The notes below the pieces were generated by a model, which saw only the letters and a program-made list of their open reading frames with translations, had not been told where the DNA came from and did no database searches. A DNA stretch of 35,542 bases from SVEL01 sp045126475. Lineage in GTDB: Bacteria > Bacillota > Clostridia > Lachnospirales > Lachnospiraceae. Positions within the stretch are counted from its first letter, which is position 1. The number at the start of each line of letters is the position of its first letter. The translations under genes and the position numbers were made by a program. The stretch covers positions 1 through 35,542 of the forward strand of contig JBGVOL010000093.1 in the NCBI GenBank assembly GCA_045126475.1, written 5' to 3'. Below, piece after piece: positions 1-6,649 of the stretch.

Positions 1-122
1 ATGCAAACAAACAGACTTCATAACATGGATTATAGCACTTTTCAGGGTACTTTTGTATAGGGTAACTTTGAAAAAGTTGCTCAAAATCGAAAATACGAGT
101 TCAAAACGAATCTAAGCGGAAT
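1..122. other. Left-edge non-coding stretch beyond a truncated gene
   Basis: I see no coding potential on either strand. On the minus strand there is a TATAAT hexamer (29-34), but the hexamer at the right distance upstream (TACAAA, 52-57) is a poor -35, so a promoter reading off the window edge is only a weak possibility. Positions 89-116 contain repeated TTCAAAA/CAAAATCGAAAA-like words. The stretch begins exactly where the 54-residue PIN-like stump loses its expected continuation, so it may be sequence joined by a deletion or insertion. Confidence 0.3.
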
Positions 123-287
123 TTACTTTTTCATTTGACCAATCAAAATTAAATCGTAATCATTTAAAACATATTCCGGTTGTAATCCCTTTTCCTCCAG
201 TCCTTGCATAAATGATATTGATGAAGTATCCAAAATAGCAATATGTCTTTTATTATCAATATTAGTAACCCTACTTATCTTTATCAT
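123..287 (-). pseudogene. Truncated PIN-like nuclease, third gene of an XRE-ImmA/IrrE cassette
   Basis: A 54-residue reading frame whose ATG overlaps the TGA of the ImmA/IrrE gene (ATGA, 284-287), with a strong GGAGGGA ribosome binding site at 291-297. The coupling says it is a genuine third gene of the operon. The protein contains HIAILDTSSISFMQ, a hydrophobic strand followed by an Asp and small hydroxyl residues, which resembles the first catalytic strand of PIN-domain nucleases. It then reads LNDYDLILIGQMKK and stops. A PIN fold needs about 120-150 residues and further acidic residues, so this is probably an N-terminal stump left by recombination near residue 50. A genuinely short peptide is the alternative. 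The PIN assignment is inference from a short motif. Confidence 0.55.
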
Positions 288-1066
288 TTGTCCCTCCTAA
301 CTATCATGGATATCTCCGTCATAATATTCTTCAGAAATTCCTCATTATCCTTATGGTAATTTAGCTCGGGATTAGCATTTATACACTTCTTTACCCTCTC
401 CTGTAAAGAAGATGTGTTAATTACAAAGGAAGGACTTACTAAACTATCGTCTAATCCGAGCACTCTAAATCTTTCCGGCAAATTATCAAACTGTAAATCA
501 AAGACTTCCTTTATTCTACTACAAAGCTTCTCATTTTCGCTTTGGATTGCATGCTCATAAAGAGAGACTAACACTGCCTTATATGGTGCCTGAAATGTTG
601 CCATGCAATTAAATATCTTTGAAACAAAATCCATTTCCGGAAGTTCCGTATAATATCTTTCTATACCGTTTAATAGCATACATGCCGCAAAACACTCTGC
701 TTTTCTTTCTTCTAAAGTATTGTCTGTTTCGATAAAGTGGTCAAAAGATACTCTGTCAAATAATAAATGATAAATCTCATGCCATGCTGTAAAGTATTGA
801 TTTGCTCTTGGCAATGCAGTATTCAACACAGGAATAATCTTTTTGCTCTTAACAAATATCGCTCCACTCCAATATTTATCTTCTATAGGCATCTGAATCA
901 ATCCGAATCCTTGAAGAATTAATAATGCGAGTTGCGGAGACGATGCAACCTTCATGATTGTCGGATTTGTCTGCAGCTTAATAGCCTGTGCACTTACTTC
1001 ATCCTTAATCTCTGAATTTCTTTTTATGACCAAGTCAAGATTTTCTGCAGTAATCAGTTCGCTCAT
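284..1066 (-). CDS. ImmA/IrrE family metallopeptidase
   Basis: A 260-residue protein with the zinc-peptidase motif HEIYH (H96, E97, H100) and a downstream glutamate in RKAECFAA (E124), the expected third ligand. This is the ImmA/IrrE (DUF955) layout. In known members such as ImmA of ICEBs1 and IrrE of Deinococcus, the peptidase cleaves a partner XRE-type repressor and relieves repression. Here the gene starts 27 bases after an XRE gene and overlaps the following PIN-like stump by ATGA, so all three are one transcript. The region after about residue 150 is unassigned. The family call is firm. The substrate (presumably the XRE partner) and the trigger are inference. Confidence 0.9.
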   Translation of the reverse strand: MSELITAENLDLVIKRNSEIKDEVSAQAIKLQTNPTIMKVASSPQLALLILQGFGLIQMPIEDKYWSGAIFVKSKKIIPVLNTALPRANQYFTAWHEIYHLLFDRVSFDHFIETDNTLEERKAECFAACMLLNGIERYYTELPEMDFVSKIFNCMATFQAPYKAVLVSLYEHAIQSENEKLCSRIKEVFDLQFDNLPERFRVLGLDDSLVSPSFVINTSSLQERVKKCINANPELNYHKDNEEFLKNIMTEISMIVRRDK

Positions 1067-1093
1067 ATAATCTTATCTCCATTTCTTTCGCCC

Positions 1094-1462
1094 TTAATAA
1101 TATATCGCGCATAGATCAATGACATCCATAAGTAAGCTGTACTGATTTTTTGCCGTCTCACTCATCTCATAATTCGTAGGTGCATTCTGCGAAAAAACAG
1201 TTGCAGTAGCAGTTTTTACCGGAGCCTTGTGATAAAATATAAGTTCTTCCGCTGACATATTTAATACTTTCAATATCTTCTGAAGATGACGGTCAAATGA
1301 GCACTTATTGTCTATGCTACCATTCAACAATTTATCCAATGTCGGGCGTGATATGTCTGCTTTCGCAGAAAAAGAAACCTTAGTATATCCCATATCTCGA
1401 ATACATTCTTTTAACTTTGAAGCCACCAGACTTCTTTGTTCAAATAATTCATCAAACTTCAT
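1094..1462 (-). CDS. XRE-family HTH transcriptional regulator
   Basis: A 122-residue protein with an N-terminal helix-turn-helix at about residues 12-72: a first helix around LVASKLKECIRDMGYT, then SFSAKADISRPTLDKLLNG as the recognition segment, typical of Cro/C1-type repressors. The C-terminal 45 residues have no domain I recognise and may contact the metallopeptidase. The ATG has an AGGAGG-like site (GGAGGTC) 7-12 bases upstream. It is the first gene of the cassette, downstream of a good promoter and a TTTTACA palindrome, so autoregulation is likely. Pairing with ImmA/IrrE suggests a derepression switch. The regulated targets are not visible. Confidence 0.88.
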   Translation of the reverse strand: MKFDELFEQRSLVASKLKECIRDMGYTKVSFSAKADISRPTLDKLLNGSIDNKCSFDRHLQKILKVLNMSAEELIFYHKAPVKTATATVFSQNAPTNYEMSETAKNQYSLLMDVIDLCAIYY

Positions 1463-1493
1463 TGTGATGACCTCCTTCCATTTCTATACACTT

Positions 1494-1521
1494 ATTATAT
1501 GCTGAAACAGAAAAAAATCAA
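1494..1521 (-). promoter_or_regulatory. Promoter of the XRE-ImmA/IrrE cassette
   Basis: On the minus strand a TTGATT -35 box (1516-1521) and a perfect TATAAT -10 box (1494-1499) are separated by 16 bases. Transcription would begin about 20-25 bases before the XRE start codon, which has its own ribosome binding site. Confidence 0.75.
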
Positions 1522-1527
1522 CGCTAT

Positions 1528-1554
1528 TGTAAAATATTTTTTTACATTTTTACA
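1528..1554. promoter_or_regulatory. Candidate operator: TGTAAAA/TTTTACA palindrome plus a third half-site
   Basis: A perfect 7-bp inverted repeat, TGTAAAA (1528-1534) and TTTTACA (1540-1546), spaced by 5 bases, is followed by another TTTTACA at 1548-1554. It lies just upstream of the cassette -35 box and overlaps the last codons of the PAP2 gene. This suits a dimeric XRE repressor. The site is AT-rich, so chance or a weak PAP2 terminator cannot be excluded. Confidence 0.45.
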
Positions 1555-2099
1555 TATTGTTCCTTATTTGACTTCCTCTTCACCAATTGATTAACCACAA
1601 CACCACACACTATCCCGATAACCATTCCCGCCAATACATCCGTAGGGAAATGTACAAACAAATACAATCTTGAAAATGCTATAAGCCCGGCAAGTACAAG
1701 GGCAGGTATGCCTGCTTTCTTCCTGTAAAGGAATATTGCCGTGGCGGCAGCGAAGGATGACGCCGTATGTCCCGATGGAAATGATGTCTCACCGGGCATT
1801 ATGAGCGGTATCACACTTGCATCCACCTGAAACGGACGTGGGCGCTGCACTATATTCTTTATGACGAGGTTTACACTTATAAATTCAAGTAAAAGTGACA
1901 AGAGAACAATGATTCCGGCTATACGCCTCTCCTTAAGATGCTCCTTGCTTTCCTTTCCCACGGCAGGAACAAAAATCAGGGACATTGCTGCAAGAATCCA
2001 TACAATTCCTGCATTACCGAGAGATGTTATAAAAAGCATAATTTTATCAAGTACATTGCCGTGAATTTCCTGCAATGCATGAAGTATATCAAGTTCCAT
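1542..2099 (-). CDS. PAP2-family membrane phosphatase (undecaprenyl-diphosphatase-like)
   Basis: A 185-residue membrane protein with the three PAP2 signature motifs: K81-x6-RP (R88, P89), PSGH (108-111) and SR-x5-H-x3-D (S143, R144, H150, D154). The histidines are the catalytic pair for phosphate-ester hydrolysis. Five to six hydrophobic segments put the active site on the outer face of the membrane. Small Gram-positive members such as BcrC dephosphorylate undecaprenyl pyrophosphate and can confer bacitracin tolerance; phosphatidylglycerophosphate or other lipid phosphates are alternatives. The ATG overlaps the stop of the upstream GNAT gene (TAATG), so the two are translationally coupled. 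It is the last gene of its operon. Confidence 0.9.
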   Translation of the reverse strand: MELDILHALQEIHGNVLDKIMLFITSLGNAGIVWILAAMSLIFVPAVGKESKEHLKERRIAGIIVLLSLLLEFISVNLVIKNIVQRPRPFQVDASVIPLIMPGETSFPSGHTASSFAAATAIFLYRKKAGIPALVLAGLIAFSRLYLFVHFPTDVLAGMVIGIVCGVVVNQLVKRKSNKEQYVKM

Positions 2100-2554
2100 T
2101 ATGACTCCTCCATGTCTCTGTCGCGTATCATCTGCATATAAGGCAGTTCTGAAAAGCCTTTTTTGTGGTAGAGTTCCACTGCCGCCTTATTGTAATCCTC
2201 AACTTCAAGTCTCAGCCTGCTGTATTTTCCTTCAGTCTCCTTTTCAAGAAAAGCGAAGAATTCCTTCCCTAAACCGTTTCTGCGGTATTCCGGCTTGATG
2301 TACAATTCTTCAATCCATAAGACCATTCCGCCTGCTTCCTGTGAAAATGTTTTTGCCATAAGGGCATATCCTGCCACATGACCTTCCCATTCTATTATAT
2401 AGGCAGACGCATATACGTCGCTCCTCATAAGTTCATCGAACGTGTCCTCAATATGCTTGCGCGGAATGGGCTTAAACACGGCATCTGACTGATAAAAAGT
2501 CTCCACCATATCTATATATTCCTGTCTGTCCTCTAATTTTATATTCCTTATCAT
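2099..2554 (-). CDS. GNAT-family N-acetyltransferase
   Basis: A 151-residue single-domain GNAT enzyme. The acetyl-CoA binding motif A is clear at residues 89-99 (EYRRNGLGKEF, the R-x-x-G-x-G pattern), preceded by the beta4 strand MVLWIEELYIKP and followed by LRLEVEDYNKAAVELYHKKGF, the usual motif B with its Asn/Tyr residues. The acceptor substrate cannot be read from the sequence. It starts 30 bases after the GHKL kinase and overlaps the PAP2 gene by one base, so it is co-transcribed with both. Confidence 0.88.
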   Translation of the reverse strand: MIRNIKLEDRQEYIDMVETFYQSDAVFKPIPRKHIEDTFDELMRSDVYASAYIIEWEGHVAGYALMAKTFSQEAGGMVLWIEELYIKPEYRRNGLGKEFFAFLEKETEGKYSRLRLEVEDYNKAAVELYHKKGFSELPYMQMIRDRDMEES

Positions 2555-2584
2555 TTTATTTCTCTCCCAATAATATTTCTACTT

Positions 2585-3289
2585 TTATATTTCCACTCTG
2601 AATGTAATTATCTGTTTGTCGTTCTTACCTTCCAATGACACAGTCACGTCTCCGCCATACTTTTTTGAAATTTTTCTTGCATTATGCAAGCCAACTCCAT
2701 GTTTTCCGACAATATTTTCTGACAATTCTGCTTTTTTCGTCGTATAACCTTTGTCGAAAAAGTGGCTTACTTCCTCCAGTGTGAGATTTGCTGTCTCATT
2801 GCTTATCTCAAACACCATCTTATTACCCACCGAATCAAGGCAAATATTCACCTTATTTCGCTCCTCTGTAGCCGCCTCAAAAGCATTGTCAACAAGAGTT
2901 CCGATTATTTCTATAAGGCTGTGCTCCGATATGGATGAAATAATATCAAGACTTTTTACCTGCACATCCACGTCAATATACGATTTTGCCGAAATAATCT
3001 TGCTGTATAAAAATCCGGCAAGAATCTTGTCACTTATTTTAAGAAGTGCAGTCAACTGTCGCGTATCCTCACTGTACATATTCTGAATATACTTTGACTG
3101 CGCCTCCACAAGTTCATCATAATTGTCTATGGTGTAATGCATGTTGAGAATTGCATTCATATGATTGTCAAATTCGTGCTGTGCAGCCCTGATTTCCCTC
3201 ACCAATTCCTCTAAAGGTTTAATATACATCTGGTAAGTTCTTATTTCATTTTCCAAAACCTCAATACGCTTTCTTCTCCCAAAAAACAT
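2585..3289 (-). CDS. Soluble GHKL sensor histidine kinase (AgrC-type catalytic core without a sensor)
   Basis: A 234-residue protein made only of a helical dimerisation/phosphoacceptor segment and a GHKL ATPase. The H-box is QHEFDNHMNAIL, with H38 the likely phosphoacceptor as in AgrC-type kinases. The N-box is TLVDNAFEAA (N135), and the G-box is GKHGVGLHNARK (G195-G200). The family usually has 5-7 transmembrane helices before this core. Here residues 1-30 are charged and coiled-coil-like and there is no membrane segment, so the kinase should be cytoplasmic and take its signal from a partner. The start is supported by AGGAGA just upstream. The cognate regulator is almost certainly the LytTR protein encoded upstream, separated by a 250-base palindromic region. 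Confidence 0.88.
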   Translation of the reverse strand: MFFGRRKRIEVLENEIRTYQMYIKPLEELVREIRAAQHEFDNHMNAILNMHYTIDNYDELVEAQSKYIQNMYSEDTRQLTALLKISDKILAGFLYSKIISAKSYIDVDVQVKSLDIISSISEHSLIEIIGTLVDNAFEAATEERNKVNICLDSVGNKMVFEISNETANLTLEEVSHFFDKGYTTKKAELSENIVGKHGVGLHNARKISKKYGGDVTVSLEGKNDKQIITFRVEI

Positions 3290-3337
3290 AGCACTTCTCC
3301 TACTTTCTTATTCAAATTCATACGATTACACAAATCT

Positions 3338-3370
3338 CTGACACAAGCAATCATATATAATCTCACGACT
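3338..3370. repeat. Diverged direct copy of the palindrome's outer arm
   Basis: The words CTGACACAAGCAATCATATA and CTCACGACT align with CTGCCAGAAGCAATTATTAT and CTTGCGACT at 3387-3420. This is a direct repeat with scattered differences and a spacing of about 50 bases, and it suggests that the element grew by duplication. Confidence 0.5.
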
Positions 3371-3383
3371 TTAATCATGCGAC

Positions 3384-3524
3384 TCGCTGCCAGAAGCAAT
3401 TATTATATGCATCTTGCGACTTGGAACGAACAAATTAATACAAGATGTCCGACGAAGTCGAACAGATTGTATTAATTTGTCCGGGCCACGGAGTGAGAGC
3501 ATATATAATTGCTTCTGACAGCGA
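3384..3524. repeat. Nested inverted-repeat element (about 141 bp)
   Basis: Three nested arm pairs are visible. The outer pair is 3384-3410 with 3499-3524, sharing TCGCTG(C/T)CAGAAGCAATTAT with one or two differences. The middle pair is ACAAATTAATACAA (3430-3443) with TTGTATTAATTTGT (3467-3480), a perfect 14 bp. The inner pair is CGAC (3450-3453) with GTCG (3457-3460), around a GAA loop. The segments between the outer and middle arms pair poorly. It could be a small non-autonomous repeat (MITE-like) or a structured RNA that lowers kinase expression relative to the regulator. There is no T-run typical of an intrinsic terminator. Confidence 0.8.
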
Positions 3525-3539
3525 ATTGTATAACCGTCA

Positions 3540-4271
3540 TTATTCTCTGTCTAAGATTTCCCTCACCTTGTTTTTGTATGTCCTTCCAATCTCGATGCTC
3601 TCATCATAATATGACATCTTTATCATACGGTTTACAAAATCTATGTTCTCGATATATTTCCTGTTTACGACAAACATTCTGTGACACTGAACAAACTCGT
3701 CACTGTCAAGCTGTTCCATCAGTTTGACTATGGTCAGGTATGGTACTTTCATTGTTTCCCTTTTTAAATATAAGCATACACCTCTTGTCACAGCCTGCAC
3801 ATAGACTATGGCACTGCACTTAATCCTGTAGTTGATTCCGTCCCTTTTTACCACAATGCTTTTTTCCTCATTTTTATTCTGCATTGCGAGAAGCTTTTTT
3901 ACTACATTCTCCACATCATTTTTGATGTAAGGCTTCACAATATACTGGTAGCAGTGAAGATGCCTGTAGGACTCCATCTCAAGACCTGCAATGGATGTAA
4001 CCATGATAACAGGTGTAAACTCATATTTTGTGTAGCTCCTGATAAGCTTTGCAACCTCCATTCCCGACTTGTCTTCCGGGTCATTTTCATTAAGATTTAT
4101 GTCGAGAAAAAACGCCGCATACACGTTATCGGACTCTACAAATTCTCTTGCCTCATCAAAAGAAGCGGCAGAATCCACTATGATTTCTTCATGATTTCCG
4201 GTAGAAACTATCATTTCTTTCAATGCCTTTCTACTGGTTTCCTGATCTTCCAAAATCATTATACGTATCAT
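3540..4271 (-). CDS. LytTR-family response regulator
   Basis: A 243-residue two-domain regulator. Residues 1-120 form a receiver domain with acidic E8/D9 after the first strand, phosphoacceptor D57 in AAFFLDINL, and a conserved Lys in YIVKPYIKND near residue 113. Residues about 138-240 form a LytTR DNA-binding domain, with the typical VKRDGINYRIKCSAIVYVQA start and FVQCHRMFVVNRKYIENID core. Proteins such as AgrA and VirR use this layout to bind paired direct repeats. It precedes the sensorless GHKL kinase and follows SPFH by 42 bases, with ribosome binding site AGGAGCGG. Targets are not visible in the window. Confidence 0.92.
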   Translation of the reverse strand: MIRIMILEDQETSRKALKEMIVSTGNHEEIIVDSAASFDEAREFVESDNVYAAFFLDINLNENDPEDKSGMEVAKLIRSYTKYEFTPVIMVTSIAGLEMESYRHLHCYQYIVKPYIKNDVENVVKKLLAMQNKNEEKSIVVKRDGINYRIKCSAIVYVQAVTRGVCLYLKRETMKVPYLTIVKLMEQLDSDEFVQCHRMFVVNRKYIENIDFVNRMIKMSYYDESIEIGRTYKNKVREILDRE

Positions 4272-4313
4272 CTGCCGCTCCTGAATTATTTTTATATCTT
4301 CTTATGTATTTTG

Positions 4314-5237
4314 TTAGTTCTTAGCAACTTCTACAACTGACTTTGCCATACCTGCAAGTCCCTGAATCTCTGAAGGGATAATAATCTTTGTAGCCTGGCC
4401 GTCTGCTGCCTTTGCAAATGCCTCAAGGCTCTTAAGCTTGATAACTGACTCATCAGCTCCTGCTTCCTTGATAAACTTGATACCGTCTGCATTAGCCTGC
4501 TGGATGGCAAGAATAGCCTGTGCCTGACCTTCAGCCTCTCTGATTGTTGCTTCCTTCTTAGCTTCTGCACGAAGAATCTGAGCTTCCTTATCAGCCTCTG
4601 CAGCAAGAATAGCCTCTGCCTTCTTACCTTCTGCTACAAGGATTGTAGACTTCTTCTCACCTTCTGCAATAAGAATAGCCTCACGTCTTTCACGCTCTGC
4701 CTTCATCTGCTTCTCCATTGCATCCTGAATAGCTGCAGGAGGAATAATGTTCTTTAACTCAACTCTGTTAACCTTGATACCCCAAGGGTCAGTTGCAACA
4801 TCAAGTGATGCTCTCATCTTTGTATTGATTGTCTCTCTTGATGTAAGTGTCTCATCAAGTTCGAGATCACCGATGATGTTACGAAGTGTTGTAGCTGTAA
4901 GATTTTCAATAGCCATAAGAGGGTTTTCAACACCGTAAGCAAAAAGCTTTGGATCTGTAATCTGGAAATAAACTACAGTATCGATTCTCATTGTTACGTT
5001 ATCCTTTGTGATAACCGGCTGTGGAGCAAAATCAACAACCTGCTCTTTTAAAGGAACCTTCTTTGCAATTCTGTCTACGATAGGAAGTTTGAAGTGCATA
5101 CCTACACTCCATGTTCCCTGATAACCGCCTAAACGCTCAATTACATAGGCATATGCCTGTGGTACGATCTTAATACATGACACTAAGATACATAAGATAA
5201 TCACTGCTATAACAAGCAGCACTATTAATGCTTCCAT
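4314..5237 (-). CDS. SPFH/Band 7 membrane scaffold protein (stomatin/QmcA-like)
   Basis: A 307-residue protein with one N-terminal membrane helix (residues 4-22), an SPFH/Band 7 domain (about 24-185, including RLGGYQGTW, the VDFAPQPVITKDNVTMRIDTVVYFQ strands and the conserved PLMAIENL), a long Glu/Lys/Ala-rich coiled coil (about 175-245) and a C-terminal IKLKSLEAFAKAADGQATKIIIP segment typical of stomatin-like proteins. Members oligomerise into membrane microdomain scaffolds and often regulate membrane proteases. It lies directly downstream of nfeD, the classic partner. Family membership is certain; the client proteins are unknown. The LytTR gene 42 bases downstream may share the transcript. 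Confidence 0.93.
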   Translation of the reverse strand: MEALIVLLVIAVIILCILVSCIKIVPQAYAYVIERLGGYQGTWSVGMHFKLPIVDRIAKKVPLKEQVVDFAPQPVITKDNVTMRIDTVVYFQITDPKLFAYGVENPLMAIENLTATTLRNIIGDLELDETLTSRETINTKMRASLDVATDPWGIKVNRVELKNIIPPAAIQDAMEKQMKAERERREAILIAEGEKKSTILVAEGKKAEAILAAEADKEAQILRAEAKKEATIREAEGQAQAILAIQQANADGIKFIKEAGADESVIKLKSLEAFAKAADGQATKIIIPSEIQGLAGMAKSVVEVAKN

Positions 5238-5256
5238 TCCTTAAATCCACCTTTCT

Positions 5257-5697
5257 TTAATCAACATATTTTTTTACGATTAACTTTACACCGGTAATAT
5301 TTACTACCTGTGCAACCTCGCCTTGCTCCAGAACTATATTATCATTTTCTGAGCGAGCTGTCCACTCCTGTCCGTTAACTAATGCCGTTCCTGTCTCGTT
5401 TATATTGTCTATGCGCTCTGTAACACGCACTACCTTGCCGATAATTCCCTCATAATTCGTTTTTGTACGATTTCTGTTAATGAACCTGTCGGCAAATGGT
5501 CTGGTGACAATAACCAGCAACAGTGAAACTATAAGGAATACTATTACCTGAATTATCTCATGTATTCCTGCCATGTCAAGAAGACATGCTATAAGTGCTC
5601 CGCCTGCGAACCAGATTGAAACAAGACCTACAGTTGCTATCTCTACCACAATACAAAGTATGGTAAGTACGAGCCAGAATATCATCATAACAATCAC
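5257..5697 (-). CDS. NfeD-family membrane protein (short form)
   Basis: A 146-residue protein with three to four hydrophobic helices (about residues 1-70) and a C-terminal OB-fold-like domain (about 80-146) with the pattern GIIGKVVRVTERIDNINETGTALVNGQEW. This is the short NfeD type, without the ClpP-like serine protease domain of long NfeD. Short NfeD proteins are regularly encoded beside SPFH proteins, as here 19 bases upstream of the scaffold gene, and the OB domain is thought to contact the SPFH partner. It is the first gene of the operon, behind a promoter embedded in an inverted repeat. Confidence 0.88.
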   Translation of the reverse strand: MIVMMIFWLVLTILCIVVEIATVGLVSIWFAGGALIACLLDMAGIHEIIQVIVFLIVSLLLVIVTRPFADRFINRNRTKTNYEGIIGKVVRVTERIDNINETGTALVNGQEWTARSENDNIVLEQGEVAQVVNITGVKLIVKKYVD

Positions 5698-5725
5698 CCC
5701 TTTCCCTGACTTGCTTTACACTCTC

Positions 5726-5754
5726 AAAATACACCGTTCCCGCAAATATGACAA
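5726..5754 (-). promoter_or_regulatory. Promoter of the nfeD-SPFH operon
   Basis: On the minus strand TTGTCA (5749-5754) and TATTTT (5726-5731) are 17 bases apart, about 30 bases before the NfeD start. The -35 box falls inside the loop of an inverted repeat, which may allow regulation. Confidence 0.6.
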
Positions 5755-5792
5755 TACATTTTGCGTGAACGGTAAAGTTTGTTGCGTAAACG
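5733..5792. repeat. Iterated (A)CCGTTC-N-CGCAAA motif: inverted repeat plus a third copy
   Basis: ACCGTTCCCGCAAA (5733-5746) and the reverse complement of TTTGCGTGAACGGT (5760-5773) agree at 13 of 14 bases. A third, looser copy, TTGCGTAAACG, lies at 5782-5792 in direct orientation to the second. The arms flank the nfeD -35 box. An operator is likely. On the minus strand the hairpin is followed by GTATTTTGAG, so a weak signal-peptidase terminator is the alternative. Confidence 0.55.
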
Positions 5793-5814
5793 TCACTTAG
5801 GAAAGTCCCGGCAT

Positions 5815-6561
5815 CTATTCGTACTGAACGTCCTCAAATATCTTAAATGACTTCCAATAGGTAAACAATGCCTGGGCAAGTATCTTATCTTTGTGAATAT
5901 ATACATTCTCAAGGCTTGTGCCGTTGGCAATTGCCGATCTGTACCATGCCCTTGCGTCAGATGAACCGTTTCTGTTGTCGCCGAGAACAAGGTATCTGTC
6001 CTTTGGCACTTTAAATTCGTATGTCTCACCCTCAGATGTCCAAACCGCATCCTTTACATATGGCTCATCAAGCGGTCCGATTTTTAGTTCTCCGTTTGAA
6101 TCATAAATGTAAATGCTGCTGTTCTCTATAACTACAGTCTCTCCCGGCAGTCCAATGATTCTCTTTACATAATCCTCTGTCTCATCATTTGGATTCTTAA
6201 AGATGATGATATCGCCTCTCTCCGGCTCACTGAATGTATATGCAAGACGAAGTCCTACCATTCTGCTTCCCGTCGGTATGGTATTCTCCATCGAACCCGT
6301 AGGCACCTCTGCATTAAACAGTACAAAGAAGCTTACAAACATTGCTATGCCCACCGCCACAACAAACATCATAATCCAGCTTAATATTTCTTTTTTCAGA
6401 TTAAATTCTGATTTCTGCTGCTTCTTTTTTGCCTCATCGGAAAGCTTTGCCACATCATCATGATATGTCTGTGCCTCTTCATCTATGTTGTACTCAATAA
6501 ATTCTATGTCCTCCTTATCAACAGGGTCATAGACTTTCTTCTGCTCTTCTAATTCTGACAT
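5815..6561 (-). CDS. lepB: Signal peptidase I
   Basis: A 248-residue type I signal peptidase that removes signal peptides from exported proteins at the outer membrane face. After a long charged cytoplasmic tail (residues 1-57) comes one membrane helix (about 58-82). Then follow the catalytic serine in VPTGSMENTI (S90), the general base in DYVKRIIGLPGE (K133) and the box GDNRNGSSDAR (194-204). Single-helix architecture matches the Gram-positive SipS type. The N-terminal tail rich in Glu, Asp and Lys is longer than usual. The gene has its own promoter at 6595-6623 and appears to be a single-gene unit. Whether it is the only signal peptidase cannot be judged here. Confidence 0.95.
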   Translation of the reverse strand: MSELEEQKKVYDPVDKEDIEFIEYNIDEEAQTYHDDVAKLSDEAKKKQQKSEFNLKKEILSWIMMFVVAVGIAMFVSFFVLFNAEVPTGSMENTIPTGSRMVGLRLAYTFSEPERGDIIIFKNPNDETEDYVKRIIGLPGETVVIENSSIYIYDSNGELKIGPLDEPYVKDAVWTSEGETYEFKVPKDRYLVLGDNRNGSSDARAWYRSAIANGTSLENVYIHKDKILAQALFTYWKSFKIFEDVQYE

Positions 6562-6576
6562 TTTATTCCTCCAGAT

Positions 6577-6590
6577 ACGTTAATAAACGT
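6577..6590. repeat. Small palindrome in the signal peptidase leader
   Basis: ACGTT-AATA-AACGT, a perfect 5-bp-arm inverted repeat between the promoter and the ribosome binding site. It could be a minor operator; chance is possible at this size. Confidence 0.3.
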
Positions 6591-6594
6591 TATT

Positions 6595-6623
6595 ATTTTA
6601 CCACAATGAGAGTTTTTATACAA
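6595..6623 (-). promoter_or_regulatory. Promoter of the signal peptidase gene
   Basis: On the minus strand TTGTAT (6618-6623) and TAAAAT (6595-6600), spacing 17, followed by a GGAGGAAT ribosome binding site before the ATG. Confidence 0.6.
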
Positions 6624-6649
6624 GTGACAATACCTAACATTGCAGTCAA

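Larger units (their letters stand above)
3290..3539. other. 250-base non-coding region holding a palindromic element
   Basis: No gene on either strand. Most of it is taken up by nested inverted repeats (3384-3524) and an extra diverged copy of the outer arm (3338-3370). It splits the response-regulator and kinase genes, which normally lie within a few bases of each other. Confidence 0.7.

Noticed and set aside
4331..4606. A 91-codon frame rich in Gln/Leu/Arg inside the SPFH gene
   Set aside because: It is the frame-shifted reading of the Ala/Glu-rich coiled-coil repeats; the SPFH protein in the main frame is full length.
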